From: Clostridium cellulovorans 743B
GTDB lineage: Bacteria > Bacillota > Clostridia > Clostridiales > Clostridiaceae
DNA: 64,000 nt
Assembly: GCF_000145275.1 (NCBI RefSeq)
Contig: NC_014393.1
Location: 4,402,001 to 4,466,000 of the forward strand
Reading direction: 5' to 3'
In this document: piece by piece, positions 25,633 to 35,636 of the stretch
How positions within the stretch are numbered: the stretch's first letter is position 1
How the letters are laid out: every line of letters begins with the position of its first letter
Notes under the pieces: generated by a model
Seen by the model: only the letters and a program-made list of their open reading frames with translations
Databases searched by the model: none
Told to the model about the DNA's origin: nothing
Made by a program: the position numbers and the translations under genes

Positions 25633-25733
25633 AATCTATCACATATAAAACTTGTCTCTATCTATTATACTATCCATACCCTCAATAGTATACTATTGAT
25701 AAACTTTTGAATACAGTTATTATCAGATCTATT

Positions 25734-27587
25734 CTATTTACTTGGTGTACTCGGTAATTTATCGATTATCCCAAGCAAATATTGTTTCATAATAGCAAAA
25801 TCAATAGCATTTACTTTACCATCAAGATTAAGATCTAGAACTACCTCATATTTACCATCTGAATTTAATAAATATTTCTTAAAAAGACCATAATCTAAAG
25901 CATTTACTTTTGCATCCTTATTATAATCACCATACATTATTGTACTTGAATTAGTATCAAGAACTATATGCGCTACTGATAAGGCAGGTAATGTATATGA
26001 AAATACATTTCCACTAATACTTTCAATTGGAGCTTTTTCAGTAATGTTTGCGCTTGTTTGATCAAAAGTCCATACCTTTCCTGACTTATAATTTTTAGTA
26101 CTAGATAAATTAACATTTATTGTTTCAGGATTATCATAATTCTTGTTTATCATAATAATGTGTAACTTAGAATCATCATTTTTATCAACTGAAGCATATA
26201 CAGAACTATTTTCAACGTCTGATGTTTCAGCTTTTACCTTTGTATCACCATACTTTGATCCTTTTCCATCATAGTTTCTATATATGTTAAAGCCTGATGC
26301 TGTATATGTTCCGCCACCCCAAACTGATCCAAAATAAACTCCATACTTTCCGAAAACGCCTAAAACATCTGCTTCAGCAATACCACCAGTTATATGGTTA
26401 TCTCCACCATATGAATATTCAGTAAATGAAAGCTTTGTTCCTGGATTATATTTTTGTATTGAGTTTTGAACTTTAGGAATTAAAGGTAGTTTATCCTTAC
26501 ACCATTGTCCTATCCAACTATCTTCTGTATATGTAGGATCCCATAATGTTCTTGGTGCCTGTAATCGTGCTTTATTACAATCAATATTAGTACAATTAGT
26601 ATCATCATTAAAACATATTCTTTTTCCGCCACCGGAAGCTTCAGGATACCAGTGCAAATCTAAATCATCGATAAGCCTTTTTCCCTCTGCATCAGAAGCC
26701 TTCTTCATACTATCAAGATAATAATCTAAGAACCAGTTATAACTACCTTTAACAGAATCCCAATCTTTAGCACTTTGGAAATTATTATATTCAGCAAAAC
26801 CATAAGCTACAAGTCCATAGGTCTCTGCATACGGATCTACACTTTTAACTGCCTTTGCAAGATTAATATTTTTATCAACAATCTCTGCACAAGTTGGTTG
26901 CTGTGGATGAATTCTTGGATGAGTACCAGGCCAAAGTGCAGGCTCATTGTCTAAAGAATATCCTTTAATACCAGTGGCCGTAGAAGCATTTCCATATTTG
27001 TTTACAAGAAAATTCACATATTCATCCATGTAAACATAGTTATCTGTTGTATCAGGTGTAAGAGAAAATGGTGCATTCTTTTTAAACTTTACTTCTTTCC
27101 ATCTTGCTGATGGAGCAGCTTCTGATTCTGCTACTGTACCATTTCCATCTGCTACAACATAGCCTGCAGCTTGCAAACTTACGATAGAATATGACTCACC
27201 AGCAGATAAGTTTTTGTCGTGAAAATCCGTTGCTACTACTCCTGGTTCACTCCATCTAGCTTCTGGTATATTACCATTTGATAATAAATAAGTATCACTT
27301 GATTGCTTCCAATCACTCCCTGCACTTGAGAAATTATTTTCCCAATTATAACCGGTAAATCTATTACCACCTAATCTCTTTGCACTCAGATTAGCATTAT
27401 TAAATTCCCAGTTTCCTCCGTAAATATAAGGACTAATCGCTGCCCTTTCTGCCGTGGTATCAATATTTACGTTTATTGATCCTGTAGTACCAGCTAAAAC
27501 AACAGCATTAGGAAGCATTGAAGCTATAACCATTGTTGAACCAACAGTAAATATCCCCTTTTTTCTAATCTTTTTTTCATTCCTCAT
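25734..27587 (-). CDS. Cellulosomal GH44 endoglucanase/xyloglucanase with type I dockerin
   Basis: A 617-residue secreted enzyme. Residues 1-33 form a signal peptide (KKIRKKGIFTVGSTMVIASM, cleaved after VVLAG). The GH44 catalytic domain covers about 35-520, with NRFTGYNWENN (75-85), the acid/base Glu215 in SLDNEPALWPG and the nucleophile Glu390 in LSFTEYSYGG. Residues 552-607 form a type I dockerin with two calcium-binding repeats, DYNKDAKVNALDYGLFKKYL and LNLDGKVNAIDFAIMKQYLL. The dockerin binds scaffoldin cohesins, so this is a cellulosome subunit acting on beta-1,4-glucans such as cellulose or xyloglucan. It is divergent from an AraC gene. RBS: GGGGAGG. Confidence 0.95.
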   Translation of the reverse strand: MRNEKKIRKKGIFTVGSTMVIASMLPNAVVLAGTTGSINVNIDTTAERAAISPYIYGGNWEFNNANLSAKRLGGNRFTGYNWENNFSSAGSDWKQSSDTYLLSNGNIPEARWSEPGVVATDFHDKNLSAGESYSIVSLQAAGYVVADGNGTVAESEAAPSARWKEVKFKKNAPFSLTPDTTDNYVYMDEYVNFLVNKYGNASTATGIKGYSLDNEPALWPGTHPRIHPQQPTCAEIVDKNINLAKAVKSVDPYAETYGLVAYGFAEYNNFQSAKDWDSVKGSYNWFLDYYLDSMKKASDAEGKRLIDDLDLHWYPEASGGGKRICFNDDTNCTNIDCNKARLQAPRTLWDPTYTEDSWIGQWCKDKLPLIPKVQNSIQKYNPGTKLSFTEYSYGGDNHITGGIAEADVLGVFGKYGVYFGSVWGGGTYTASGFNIYRNYDGKGSKYGDTKVKAETSDVENSSVYASVDKNDDSKLHIIMINKNYDNPETINVNLSSTKNYKSGKVWTFDQTSANITEKAPIESISGNVFSYTLPALSVAHIVLDTNSSTIMYGDYNKDAKVNALDYGLFKKYLLNSDGKYEVVLDLNLDGKVNAIDFAIMKQYLLGIIDKLPSTPSK

Positions 27588-27794
27588 TATAATTTATCCT
27601 CCCCTCTATTTTAATGTAACTATATACGTTTTTTCCAAAAAATCATTTTATTACTTTCTCTAATTTAGTATATATCTGTTACATTATTAACATTTTACTT
27701 AAATTACATCATAATATATATAGTAACATCATTTGAAAATATGGTATAATGCTACATATAAGTATAATTTATTACCTATGAGAGGTTCGTAAAA

Positions 27795-28631
27795 ATGATG
27801 CATTGTCAATATATCTTAAACACTTCTTCCAAGGAACATGAATTGGATTTGAATCTCTTTTATTGTGGAAAGGAGTCATGTTCACCCAACTATACCTGGG
27901 TCCCTAACTTAAAAGATCGTTTTTTAATTCATTTTATACATAGTGGGAAAGGAACTTTTTACGTTAATGGTACCACTTATTCCTTAGGACCTAATGAAGG
28001 TTTTCTAATTTATCCCAAGGATATGGCACATTATACAGCTGATGGAGAAAGTCCTTGGACATATTCATGGATTGAGTTTAATGGGAAGTTGGCAGAAGAA
28101 TATTTAAATCAAATTGGCTTATGTGAAGACCATAGGATTTTCTTTTCTAAAGAAGAAACACTACTACAGAACGCTTTTCAACAGCTTTTTGATGCCTGCA
28201 AGTTAAATCGTAATCATGATTTATTGATACTTAGCTGCTTATATCATCTTCTTGCTATGATTGATGAGCCTTCATACTCAAATTGTCCACCTGAAAATCC
28301 TTTACATCCTAAGGATTTTTACATTCAACAAGCCTTACTGTTTATAGACAAGAACTACACAAGAGACTTGTCTATTACCGAAATTGCTGAGTACTTAAAG
28401 TTAAATCGTAACTATATGACAAAAATTTTTAAGGAAGCTGTAGGCGTAACACCAAAGACTTATCTTATAAATTATAGAATCAGAAAGGCCGCAGCACTGA
28501 TGAACAATTCTTACTTAACTATCAGTGAAATCTCCACTATGGTAGGTTATAGCGATCCTCTTCTATTCTCTAGGATGTTTAAAAAAGTCATTGGCTTATC
28601 TCCTAGGGCTTATAGGAATCGCTTACTATGA
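27795..28631 (+). CDS. AraC-family regulator divergent from the GH44 gene
   Basis: A 278-residue regulator with an N-terminal cupin domain (HSGKGTFYVNGTTYSLGPNE) and a C-terminal AraC DNA-binding domain (ITEIAEYLKLNRNYMTKIFK, then ISTMVGYSDPLLFSRMFKK, ending LSPRAYRNRL). It is transcribed away from the GH44 enzyme across a 207-base gap and could sense an oligosaccharide and control that gene. Many such regulators act on distant targets, so the link is positional. The first of two adjacent ATG codons is used, with GAGAGG upstream. Confidence 0.9.
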   Translation: MMHCQYILNTSSKEHELDLNLFYCGKESCSPNYTWVPNLKDRFLIHFIHSGKGTFYVNGTTYSLGPNEGFLIYPKDMAHYTADGESPWTYSWIEFNGKLAEEYLNQIGLCEDHRIFFSKEETLLQNAFQQLFDACKLNRNHDLLILSCLYHLLAMIDEPSYSNCPPENPLHPKDFYIQQALLFIDKNYTRDLSITEIAEYLKLNRNYMTKIFKEAVGVTPKTYLINYRIRKAAALMNNSYLTISEISTMVGYSDPLLFSRMFKKVIGLSPRAYRNRLL

Positions 28632-28676
28632 CTTTTTACATAATGTAATCGAATACTTTTTTAGATAATTTTTTAG

Positions 28677-28708
28677 AGGCTATATACTTACTTAAAGGTA
28701 TATAGCCT
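28677..28708. terminator. Bidirectional terminator
   Basis: AGGCTATATAC (28677-28687) pairs with GTATATAGCCT (28698-28708), followed by TTTA. It lies between two convergent AraC genes. Confidence 0.85.
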
Positions 28709-28739
28709 TTATAGTAAAATAATCTTTTCCTAGTATCAT

Positions 28740-29642
28740 TTACCTTGCAACATTATTTTTATATTCAGTAGGAGTACACTTCATATATTTTTTGAATATC
28801 TCAGAATAGTAACTGCTGCTAGAAAAACCAACAGAAAGAGCTGCCTCTGTAATGTTCATTCCTTCACTTAACAAATAAGGGATACTCCTTTGTATGCGAT
28901 AACTTAAAAGATAATTGAAAGGAGTTCCATGTACAATCTTTTTAAATAACCTACAACAAGAACTTTTGCTAAGGTTACATGCTTCTGAGATATCATCTAA
29001 TGTTAAATTTTCTTTATAATTATCATGAATATAGTCTAGTGCAGCTTTAATTTGCATTATATTTTTAGTCTGCTTTATAAGTTCATCAGGAACTTTACAA
29101 TAAACATCTCGGTAAAGATAAAACCATAGTTCAAATAACTTGCTTTCTATTAATAATTCATATCCTTCAGCTTTTTCTCTATACAGTTCTTCTAACCTCA
29201 TCAATAAGGAGACTATCTGTTCATTTTCTTTTTTAGATCCTTCAAAATATACAAAGGGTATCCTGTCACTATTGATTATTTCTCCTATATATTTGTTTTC
29301 AAAAATACTGCTTTTATATCCTGAAATCAATGTTGGATTAAAGGTAATTGCAAAGTACCTACAGCTGCAATCATTGCTAGCTTTTCCAGAATGAAGACAG
29401 TTTTGATTTACAAATATAACATCTCCTGCTTTCACGAGGTGCTGTGTATTATTGGCTTGATAAATCATTGAACCACTAAGAATATAAGTAAATTCAACTT
29501 CTGGATGCCAATGACACCCAAAAGAATAACCAATATAATTAGTTATTTCTTCGTAATCAACACGAAAAGGGAAATCATTATTTCTAGCATATTCTCTATT
29601 TTCTAATTTGTTTTCTCCAATTTTTAGAACTTTATTTCCCAT
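28740..29642 (-). CDS. AraC-family regulator divergent from a TauE-type permease gene
   Basis: A 300-residue regulator with a cupin sensor (HPEVEFTYILSGSMIYQANN, then GDVIFVNQNCLHSG) and an AraC domain at the end (LTLDDISEACNLSKSSCCRL, then ALSVGFSSSSYYSEIFKKYM, PTEYKNN). The start at 29642 is set by a good GGAGG site four bases upstream; a longer frame from 29690 lacks one. It is divergent from the TauE/SafE permease gene 112 bases away and is the best candidate for its regulator. Confidence 0.9.
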   Translation of the reverse strand: MGNKVLKIGENKLENREYARNNDFPFRVDYEEITNYIGYSFGCHWHPEVEFTYILSGSMIYQANNTQHLVKAGDVIFVNQNCLHSGKASNDCSCRYFAITFNPTLISGYKSSIFENKYIGEIINSDRIPFVYFEGSKKENEQIVSLLMRLEELYREKAEGYELLIESKLFELWFYLYRDVYCKVPDELIKQTKNIMQIKAALDYIHDNYKENLTLDDISEACNLSKSSCCRLFKKIVHGTPFNYLLSYRIQRSIPYLLSEGMNITEAALSVGFSSSSYYSEIFKKYMKCTPTEYKNNVAR

Positions 29643-29754
29643 AATGCCTCCAAATAGCAATATTGTTATAAAACTTAGTAATTTCGACATAGATTTCTTT
29701 CTTATTTAACATTATAGTTAGAACTATAACACTACACAATATTAGGAGGCTAAA

Positions 29755-30489
29755 ATGTATATTACTTTTCTTTTTATTTCTACTCTATTAGCATATTTTA
29801 TTAAAGGCATAACTGGCTTTGGAAATACTCTTGTGATGAGCCCTTTATATTCCTTTGTAACATCAAATAAATTGACTACCCCTATAGATCTTCTTTTCAG
29901 CATTCCAACTAATATTTTTATAGTATGGCGAGAAAGAAAAAATATTTCTATTAAAGTAATTCTTCCCCTATCCCTTATGCTAATAATTGGAATCATACCG
30001 GGAACATTATTATTAAAGATCGGCAGTGATTGGATATTAAAATCCATATTAGGTCTTTTAATTGCTGGAATGGGACTTGAAATGTTAACAAGAAAAACCA
30101 ATGAAAATGAAGTTAACAAAACTAATCCCATATTTCTTACGTTCATTGGTGTACTCTCTGGAACTTTAGCTGGATTATATGGAATTGGCGCACTCTTAGT
30201 AGCATATATTATGAGAACCACAAATACTAAAAGTCAATTTCGTGCCAATATTTGCTGTGTTTTTTTAGTAGACAATATATTTAGATTCTTTCTATATCTA
30301 TACACAGGTATATTGAATAAGGAAACACTTCTTATGGCATTATATCTTTCACCTGCCGTTGTTATAGGAATGATGATAGGCATTAAAGTAGATTCTCGTA
30401 TGAATGAAGAAAGTATAAAAAAATTAGTAATCGCTTTACTGATAATAAGTGGATTAGTTCTATTTATAAAAAGCTTTTTTTATCGCTAA
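29755..30489 (+). CDS. TauE/SafE-family sulfite/sulfonate exporter-like permease
   Basis: A 244-residue membrane protein with about eight hydrophobic segments. The family signature appears twice, as KGITGFGNTLVMSPLYSFV (21-39) and LSGTLAGLYGIGALLVAYIM (about 140-160). TauE/SafE proteins move small organic or inorganic anions such as sulfite, sulfoacetate or related compounds. The substrate here is unknown. A strong AGGAGG site precedes the start. Control by the divergent AraC protein is likely from position. Confidence 0.88.
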   Translation: MYITFLFISTLLAYFIKGITGFGNTLVMSPLYSFVTSNKLTTPIDLLFSIPTNIFIVWRERKNISIKVILPLSLMLIIGIIPGTLLLKIGSDWILKSILGLLIAGMGLEMLTRKTNENEVNKTNPIFLTFIGVLSGTLAGLYGIGALLVAYIMRTTNTKSQFRANICCVFLVDNIFRFFLYLYTGILNKETLLMALYLSPAVVIGMMIGIKVDSRMNEESIKKLVIALLIISGLVLFIKSFFYR

Positions 30490-30585
30490 TTAAGTATCCT
30501 TTTAAAAATTATGAAAATACCAATGCTTATACATAAATCCCTTAAATATTTAGAAACGTAACATCTTTAAGATTAGTATCAATAA

Positions 30586-30614
30586 AAAGAACGGAGAAAA
30601 GAAATCCGTTCTTT
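30586..30614. terminator. Bidirectional terminator
   Basis: AAAGAACGGA (30586-30595) pairs with TCCGTTCTTT (30605-30614). It ends the permease and aldo/keto reductase transcripts, which converge here. Confidence 0.9.
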
Positions 30615-30623
30615 ACATTTATA

Positions 30624-31604
30624 TTACTTAAAACCAACTATTTTGTGTAGAACATATGGTTCTTCCAAATACGCAATTTCTTCAGCAGTTAGCTTAATAG
30701 AAAGAGCATCTACTGGATCATCCAGATGTGTAATTTTCGTAGCACCAATAATAGGCGCTGTTACAGGTTCTTTTTGCAAAAGCCATGCAAGTGCAATTTG
30801 AGCACGAGAAACGCCACGTTTTTCTCCAACTTCCCCAACTCTATCTACAATCAATCTATCTTTATCTGCAGTTGAATCATATTTACTTCTGGCAACTTGG
30901 TCAGTTTCTGAACGATTAGTTGTCTCTGACCAATCACGTGTTAATCTTCCTGATGCAAGAGGACTATATGGAATTACACCGATTTTTTCTTCCTTACAAA
31001 GTGGTAACATCTCTCTTTCTTCTTCACGATATATAAGGTTTAAATGATTTTGCATTGAAACAAAGCGAGTCCAACCATTTTTTTCAGCTACATGAAGAGC
31101 CTTCTGAAACTGCCATGCATACATAGCAGAAGCCCCAATATATCTTGCTTTACCAGCTTTCACAACATCATGTAATGCTTCCATGGTTTCTTCAATAGAA
31201 GTATTATAATCCCAACGGTGAATTTGGTATAAATCTACATAATCTGTTCCAAGTCTTTTAAGACTTTTATCAATTTCACTGAGGATTGCCTTTCTAGAAA
31301 GTCCACCACTGTTTGGGCCTTCATGCATTGGAAAGTAAACCTTCGTTGCTAACACAATTTCATCACGATTCCCAAAATCCTTTAGAGCTCTTCCAACAAT
31401 TTCTTCACTTGTACCGTCTGAATATACATTCGCAGTGTCAAAAAAATTAATGCCAAGGTCTAGTGCTTTTTTAATAATAGTACGACTATTTTCTTCATCA
31501 ATTACCCATTTATGAATCCAACGATTTGGATCACCAAAACTCATACAACCAAGACAAAGACGAGACACATCTAATCCTGTATTTCCAAGCTTAGTATATT
31601 CCAT
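30624..31604 (-). CDS. Aldo/keto reductase
   Basis: A 326-residue NADPH-dependent oxidoreductase of the aldo/keto reductase superfamily. The (beta/alpha)8 catalytic residues are seen in order: Asp and Tyr in FFDTANVYSDGTSEE, Lys in VLATKVYF, and His in YQIHRWDYN. The C-terminal GATKITHLDDPVDAL binds the cofactor. Members reduce sugar and other aldehydes; the exact substrate is unclear. No signal peptide. The start has AAGGAGGG. It stands alone with terminators on both sides. Several CGT and CGA arginine codons give it a slightly different look from neighbouring genes. Confidence 0.93.
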   Translation of the reverse strand: MEYTKLGNTGLDVSRLCLGCMSFGDPNRWIHKWVIDEENSRTIIKKALDLGINFFDTANVYSDGTSEEIVGRALKDFGNRDEIVLATKVYFPMHEGPNSGGLSRKAILSEIDKSLKRLGTDYVDLYQIHRWDYNTSIEETMEALHDVVKAGKARYIGASAMYAWQFQKALHVAEKNGWTRFVSMQNHLNLIYREEEREMLPLCKEEKIGVIPYSPLASGRLTRDWSETTNRSETDQVARSKYDSTADKDRLIVDRVGEVGEKRGVSRAQIALAWLLQKEPVTAPIIGATKITHLDDPVDALSIKLTAEEIAYLEEPYVLHKIVGFK

Positions 31605-31721
31605 GGATATTAACCCTCCTTAATGTTTTTATATTGTCAGTATAAACCTTTGAGTAAACTCTAGGTCAAATGTTTTTTTCATAAAAAATTTTAATTAAAA
31701 TAAGCATTTTTATACTAAAAA

Positions 31722-31750
31722 AACATCCATCTATATCTTAAATGGATGTT
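31722..31750 (-). terminator. Terminator of the phosphoesterase gene
   Basis: On the minus strand AACATCCAT pairs with ATGGATGTT (31742-31750 with 31722-31730) and is followed by seven T. Confidence 0.9.
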
Positions 31751-31827
31751 ATAGTCGATATTATTTGTACAAGTAGCTTTTTATATTTCAGATAAGTCAA
31801 CATTTCAATCAGAAAATTCTTAACCTA

Positions 31828-32769
31828 TTACAACTCTTTTGTGAATATCCATTGCTTATCTTTAATATTTCTACCTTTAACAACAACATTATTGTCCTTG
31901 ACCTCAATATAAACAGCTTTAATATACGGCTCGTCTCTTCTCCCATTTTCACTATTTGGATCAGGTATAAGAGTATAATGAATAGCTCCAGTATGCACCA
32001 TTGTAAAAGGTTGATTTAAAACCACACTACTCTCATCTAAATCTCTATGAGTATGAGACGTAAAAAGTATTACCTCTGGATATTGGGATAATATTTGTCT
32101 AACTTGTTCACTTTCTTGAACTCCAATCCACCCTGTATTTTTACTATCTAAATGTTGATGTAAAAATACAAATATAGGCTTTCCCTTCTGATAATTTTCA
32201 GCCAGTTTTTCTTTTAACCAATTTCGCTGCTCCTTAGATATAAGCGCTGTACTAGAATTTATGGTTTCAGAATTACCATCCTCCGAACCTAATGAGATAA
32301 AGTGATAATCATTTACCCAAGTATCATGGTATACTTTTTCTTCCCCTGAAAACTCAAGGTATCTATTTATAAAATCCTGAACTTGCTGCGGTGAATTTAC
32401 CTCTAAGTTATAATCAAAAAACTCATGGTTACCTATATTCTTAATAATTATTTTAGGAAGCAACTCTTCATTTTCCCTTAATATTTTCTTCACTGAATCA
32501 TATTGTTCTTGAAGCCCTTGATCTACAGTATCGCCATTTAATACTAAAGCATCCATGTGAGGATTAATTGTGTATAAATCCTTGATAGCTTCTTGAAAAT
32601 GCTCAATGTTTTCATGAACATCTCCAAATACAGCAAAAGAAAGATCTGCATCTATTGTTACTGCAGCTGTAGGCTTTGCAATAGGTTTAGGTTTTAAGAA
32701 ATATATACCTGATATTATACTAAAAAGAATTATTATAAATATAATACTAATCACTTTAATCGTTTTCAT
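31828..32769 (-). CDS. Membrane-anchored or secreted metallophosphoesterase
   Basis: A 313-residue calcineurin-like phosphoesterase with an N-terminal hydrophobic segment (VISIIFIIILFSIISGIYFL, 5-24) that anchors or exports it. The dinuclear metal motifs are in order: FGDVHE, LNGDTVD, IGNHEFF, HQHLD and SHTHRD. It probably hydrolyses phosphate esters outside the cell, although the natural substrate cannot be deduced. The binding site AAGGTGAG is moderate. It is a single-gene unit. Confidence 0.9.
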   Translation of the reverse strand: MKTIKVISIIFIIILFSIISGIYFLKPKPIAKPTAAVTIDADLSFAVFGDVHENIEHFQEAIKDLYTINPHMDALVLNGDTVDQGLQEQYDSVKKILRENEELLPKIIIKNIGNHEFFDYNLEVNSPQQVQDFINRYLEFSGEEKVYHDTWVNDYHFISLGSEDGNSETINSSTALISKEQRNWLKEKLAENYQKGKPIFVFLHQHLDSKNTGWIGVQESEQVRQILSQYPEVILFTSHTHRDLDESSVVLNQPFTMVHTGAIHYTLIPDPNSENGRRDEPYIKAVYIEVKDNNVVVKGRNIKDKQWIFTKEL

Positions 32770-33026
32770 TTTTCACTCACCTTAAATATTTTTTGATAAT
32801 TCTACTCCATATTTGTTTTAAATAACCGGTAACTTTATTATATAGTATTGTGTTTATTTTTGAAATGTGTTCTAAAAATCACTTCCCATATATAGGCTCT
32901 ATGTATATAGTATTATAGTCTATTTTATTGAAATTAAATCAATTAAACTACCACAATTTTTCATGTTTATGTAGAAAGAAATGTGGCATAACTAATATAT
33001 AATCTAAGGAAGAAAGGATGGAAATC

Positions 33027-33746
33027 ATGAGAAGAAAAATTAAAATTATTCAAGGAATAACTTATATCATTTTCGCTGCAATAGCCCTAAATTTTCTTAA
33101 CTCAAGTTTACCAATAAAAGCTCTTTCTAAAGAAGAACAGAAATTCAAGGTTGAGCCTCTTCCATATGCATATGATGCCTTAGAACCATATATAGATAAA
33201 GAAACTATGGAGCTACATCATGATAAACATTATGTCACTTACACAGAAAAATTAAATCAAGCAATTGATAAATATCCAGAATTAAAAAAATTAACCATAG
33301 AAGAGTTACTTATGTCTTTAGATAAACTTCCAGACGATATAAGAAGAACTGTAAGAAACAATGGAGGTGGTTATTATAATCATGGATTTTTCTTTTCAAT
33401 TATGAGTAAAAGTAAAAAATCTGAACCAAATGGGAAGTTAAAAAAGGATATAGAAAAATCTTTTGATTCCTTTGATAAATTTAAGGATGACTTTAAAAAA
33501 GCTTCACTAGATGTTTTCGGCAGTGGCTGGGCATGGCTTATTAAAGACAACGATAATCAACTTAAAATTATTACAACAGGAAACCAAGACAGCCCTATCT
33601 TCGACGGGATTAAACCAATTTTAGGTCTAGATCTTTGGGAACATTCTTATTATTTAAAATACCACGAAAAACGTAGCGACTATATAGATAACTGGTGGAA
33701 CGTAGTTGATTGGGATAAGATTGAAGCAATATACTCTGGCAAATAG
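33027..33746 (+). CDS. Exported Fe/Mn superoxide dismutase
   Basis: A 239-residue Fe/Mn-type superoxide dismutase with an N-terminal export signal (MRRKIKIIQGITYIIFAAIA, then LNFLNSSLPIKALS). Metal ligands are present: His in MELHHDKHYVTY, His in GGGYYNHGFFF, and Asp and His in LGLDLWEHSYYLKY. The C-terminal DYIDNWWNVVDW is typical of the Mn/Fe group. Superoxide dismutases are usually cytoplasmic, so this one probably detoxifies superoxide at the cell surface. The ATG at 33027 is preferred over 33018 because AAAGGATGG fits its spacing. A terminator follows. Confidence 0.92.
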   Translation: MRRKIKIIQGITYIIFAAIALNFLNSSLPIKALSKEEQKFKVEPLPYAYDALEPYIDKETMELHHDKHYVTYTEKLNQAIDKYPELKKLTIEELLMSLDKLPDDIRRTVRNNGGGYYNHGFFFSIMSKSKKSEPNGKLKKDIEKSFDSFDKFKDDFKKASLDVFGSGWAWLIKDNDNQLKIITTGNQDSPIFDGIKPILGLDLWEHSYYLKYHEKRSDYIDNWWNVVDWDKIEAIYSGK

Positions 33747-33777
33747 TAAATTCTTTGAGATACACTATATAAAAAAA

Positions 33778-33809
33778 CTACACACTCCCATGTAAATGAG
33801 GATGTGTAG
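33778..33809 (+). terminator. Terminator of the superoxide dismutase gene
   Basis: CTACACA (33778-33784) pairs with TGTGTAG (33803-33809), followed by a run of seven T on the plus strand. A preceding A run lets it also serve the convergent GH43 gene. Confidence 0.88.
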
Positions 33810-33915
33810 ATTTTTTTATTTGCAGTTCATTTAATACTAACAACTATTTAATATCTCATTATCTTATTCTTATAGACTATCTACTAGTTTTTTAAAAAAA
33901 CTATTCCTTACTATC

Positions 33916-35412
33916 TTAAAGATATTCACACCTAAAGTTTGTAAACTCAGCAGAATTAGTACCACTTTCATTTTGAGCATATAAACCTATTAGTACCCCA
34001 GTAAATCCGCCTGCAACTTCTGAAGAAAGATATCTAGTTTGTGCTGTTCCAAGTTGAATTTCCTCAGTTTCGGTTTTAATGCAAAAGCTGTAGAAATAAT
34101 TGTTTGCATTAATAACAAGGGCTGCATTATTTACATTGTCCAAAGCTATAGTTTTTTCTACTGATTTTATATCACCAATATTAAGTCTCTCAATAACCTC
34201 ATAACCAGCTTCACTTTTGCGTATTGCTAAATCATAGTGATGGTTTTCATCCATATAGATAGTGATACCACCTTCACCTTCTGAAATAGCTACATCACAG
34301 GAAATCTTAGCATTGAAATCTCTTTGACGAATTCCTATAAATGTTGGAGAATCTGCTTCGTCAAGAGTAACCTCTGTTCCTTTAATAATCACCTTATTTT
34401 CACTAATTTCATAGTTCTCTGTTTGAGGAATACGTAAGTAACACCAATCCAAATTCCATTCAGTATTTTCAAAGGTATCGCATTTTTTCTCTTCTTGAAC
34501 AACATTAGCATCTATATTTTCTATATCAAAAGAACCTATTGTTGTACCATTATGTCCTGCTGTAAACCATCCATCCTCATTAAAGGTAACTGGAGTAAGG
34601 AAGACTTCACGTCCAAGATGATGATACGTAGCCCATCTACCAATTTGTCTAAAGCCTAAATGAAGTATCCACCAATTTCCTAGATTATCTTGGATAAGGT
34701 CACCATGACCAACTCCTTGTATTTCATAACCACCTAAATTACGATTTGTCAAAACAGGGTTATGAGCATATCCTTCAAAAGGACCAAAAGGAGAATTTCC
34801 ACGTGCATATGTTACCATATGACCATACTCAGTTCCACCCTCTGCTGCCATAAGGTAGTACCCACCATTAATTTTATATAGATGAGGACTTTCTAGATAA
34901 CGTCCGCCAGAACCTTGCCATATTGTTTGACTTGGTGTAAGCTTTTTGCCTGTTTCAACATCGATTTCACATTGAACAATACCACTGATTCCATTATCAT
35001 CTTCGCCATTACTCATAAAATATGTTTTACCCTCTTCGAAGTACATGGATGGATCAATTCCACCCTGATCTACGAATATAGGTTCAGACCATTCACCATA
35101 GATATCATCTGTCCATATATAGAAATTCTGATGAGTTGTATCATTGGTAGTTGTCATGTAGAAACGACCATTATTATATCTTATTGTAGGTGCAAAAACT
35201 CCACCAGAGCTGTTTACGTTTTCAAGTTGTATCTGACTTTTTCTTGTAAGACAATGTCCGATTTGCTTCCAATTAACAAGGTCTTTGCTCTCGAAAAGCG
35301 GAACCCCTGGGAAATATTGAAATGAACTGCATACAAGATAATATGTATCCCCTACTTTGCATACACTTGGGTCAGGGTAAAAGCCTTTAACTACTGGATT
35401 ATTGTATTTCAT
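33916..35412 (-). CDS. GH43 family beta-xylosidase / alpha-L-arabinofuranosidase
   Basis: A 498-residue glycoside hydrolase with a five-bladed propeller catalytic domain (about 1-305) and a C-terminal beta-sandwich (about 315-498). The three catalytic acids are recognisable: Asp in VKGFYPDPSV, Asp in GGIDPSMYF and Glu in RYLESPHLYK. There is no signal peptide, so it cleaves imported xylo- or arabino-oligosaccharides in the cytoplasm. The start at 35412 has CGAGGAG upstream; the longer frame from 35448 begins before this site. It is a single gene. Confidence 0.93.
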   Translation of the reverse strand: MKYNNPVVKGFYPDPSVCKVGDTYYLVCSSFQYFPGVPLFESKDLVNWKQIGHCLTRKSQIQLENVNSSGGVFAPTIRYNNGRFYMTTTNDTTHQNFYIWTDDIYGEWSEPIFVDQGGIDPSMYFEEGKTYFMSNGEDDNGISGIVQCEIDVETGKKLTPSQTIWQGSGGRYLESPHLYKINGGYYLMAAEGGTEYGHMVTYARGNSPFGPFEGYAHNPVLTNRNLGGYEIQGVGHGDLIQDNLGNWWILHLGFRQIGRWATYHHLGREVFLTPVTFNEDGWFTAGHNGTTIGSFDIENIDANVVQEEKKCDTFENTEWNLDWCYLRIPQTENYEISENKVIIKGTEVTLDEADSPTFIGIRQRDFNAKISCDVAISEGEGGITIYMDENHHYDLAIRKSEAGYEVIERLNIGDIKSVEKTIALDNVNNAALVINANNYFYSFCIKTETEEIQLGTAQTRYLSSEVAGGFTGVLIGLYAQNESGTNSAEFTNFRCEYL

Positions 35413-35540
35413 TATATACACTCCTCGTTTAATAGTATACGTATTCATAAAATGCTATAATTTAGAATACATCTCTAGCAATTTATAGTTAAATTACTCA
35501 ATTAATATTCACTAGAGGCATCCTAATTATATTAAAAATT

Positions 35541-35578
35541 TTGTTATAGAAATATTATAATAAATATTTCTATAACAA
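35541..35578 (-). terminator. Sixteen-base-pair perfect hairpin after the DUF6179-like gene
   Basis: TTGTTATAGAAATATT (35541-35556) and AATATTTCTATAACAA (35563-35578) are perfect inverted copies with a six-base loop. On the minus strand an AAAATTTTTAA tail follows. It is probably the terminator of the two-gene unit at 35637-37411, though it could also serve as an operator for the GH43 gene. Confidence 0.7.
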
Positions 35579-35636
35579 ACATCATTAAAAATTACTAAGT
35601 TTTTCATATAAAAATTTTTCTTTTTGTGCTCTATAG

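Noticed and set aside
29742..30221. Minus-strand frame of 159 codons opposite the TauE-like gene
   Set aside because: It is antisense to a well-supported membrane protein gene and shows no family motif.
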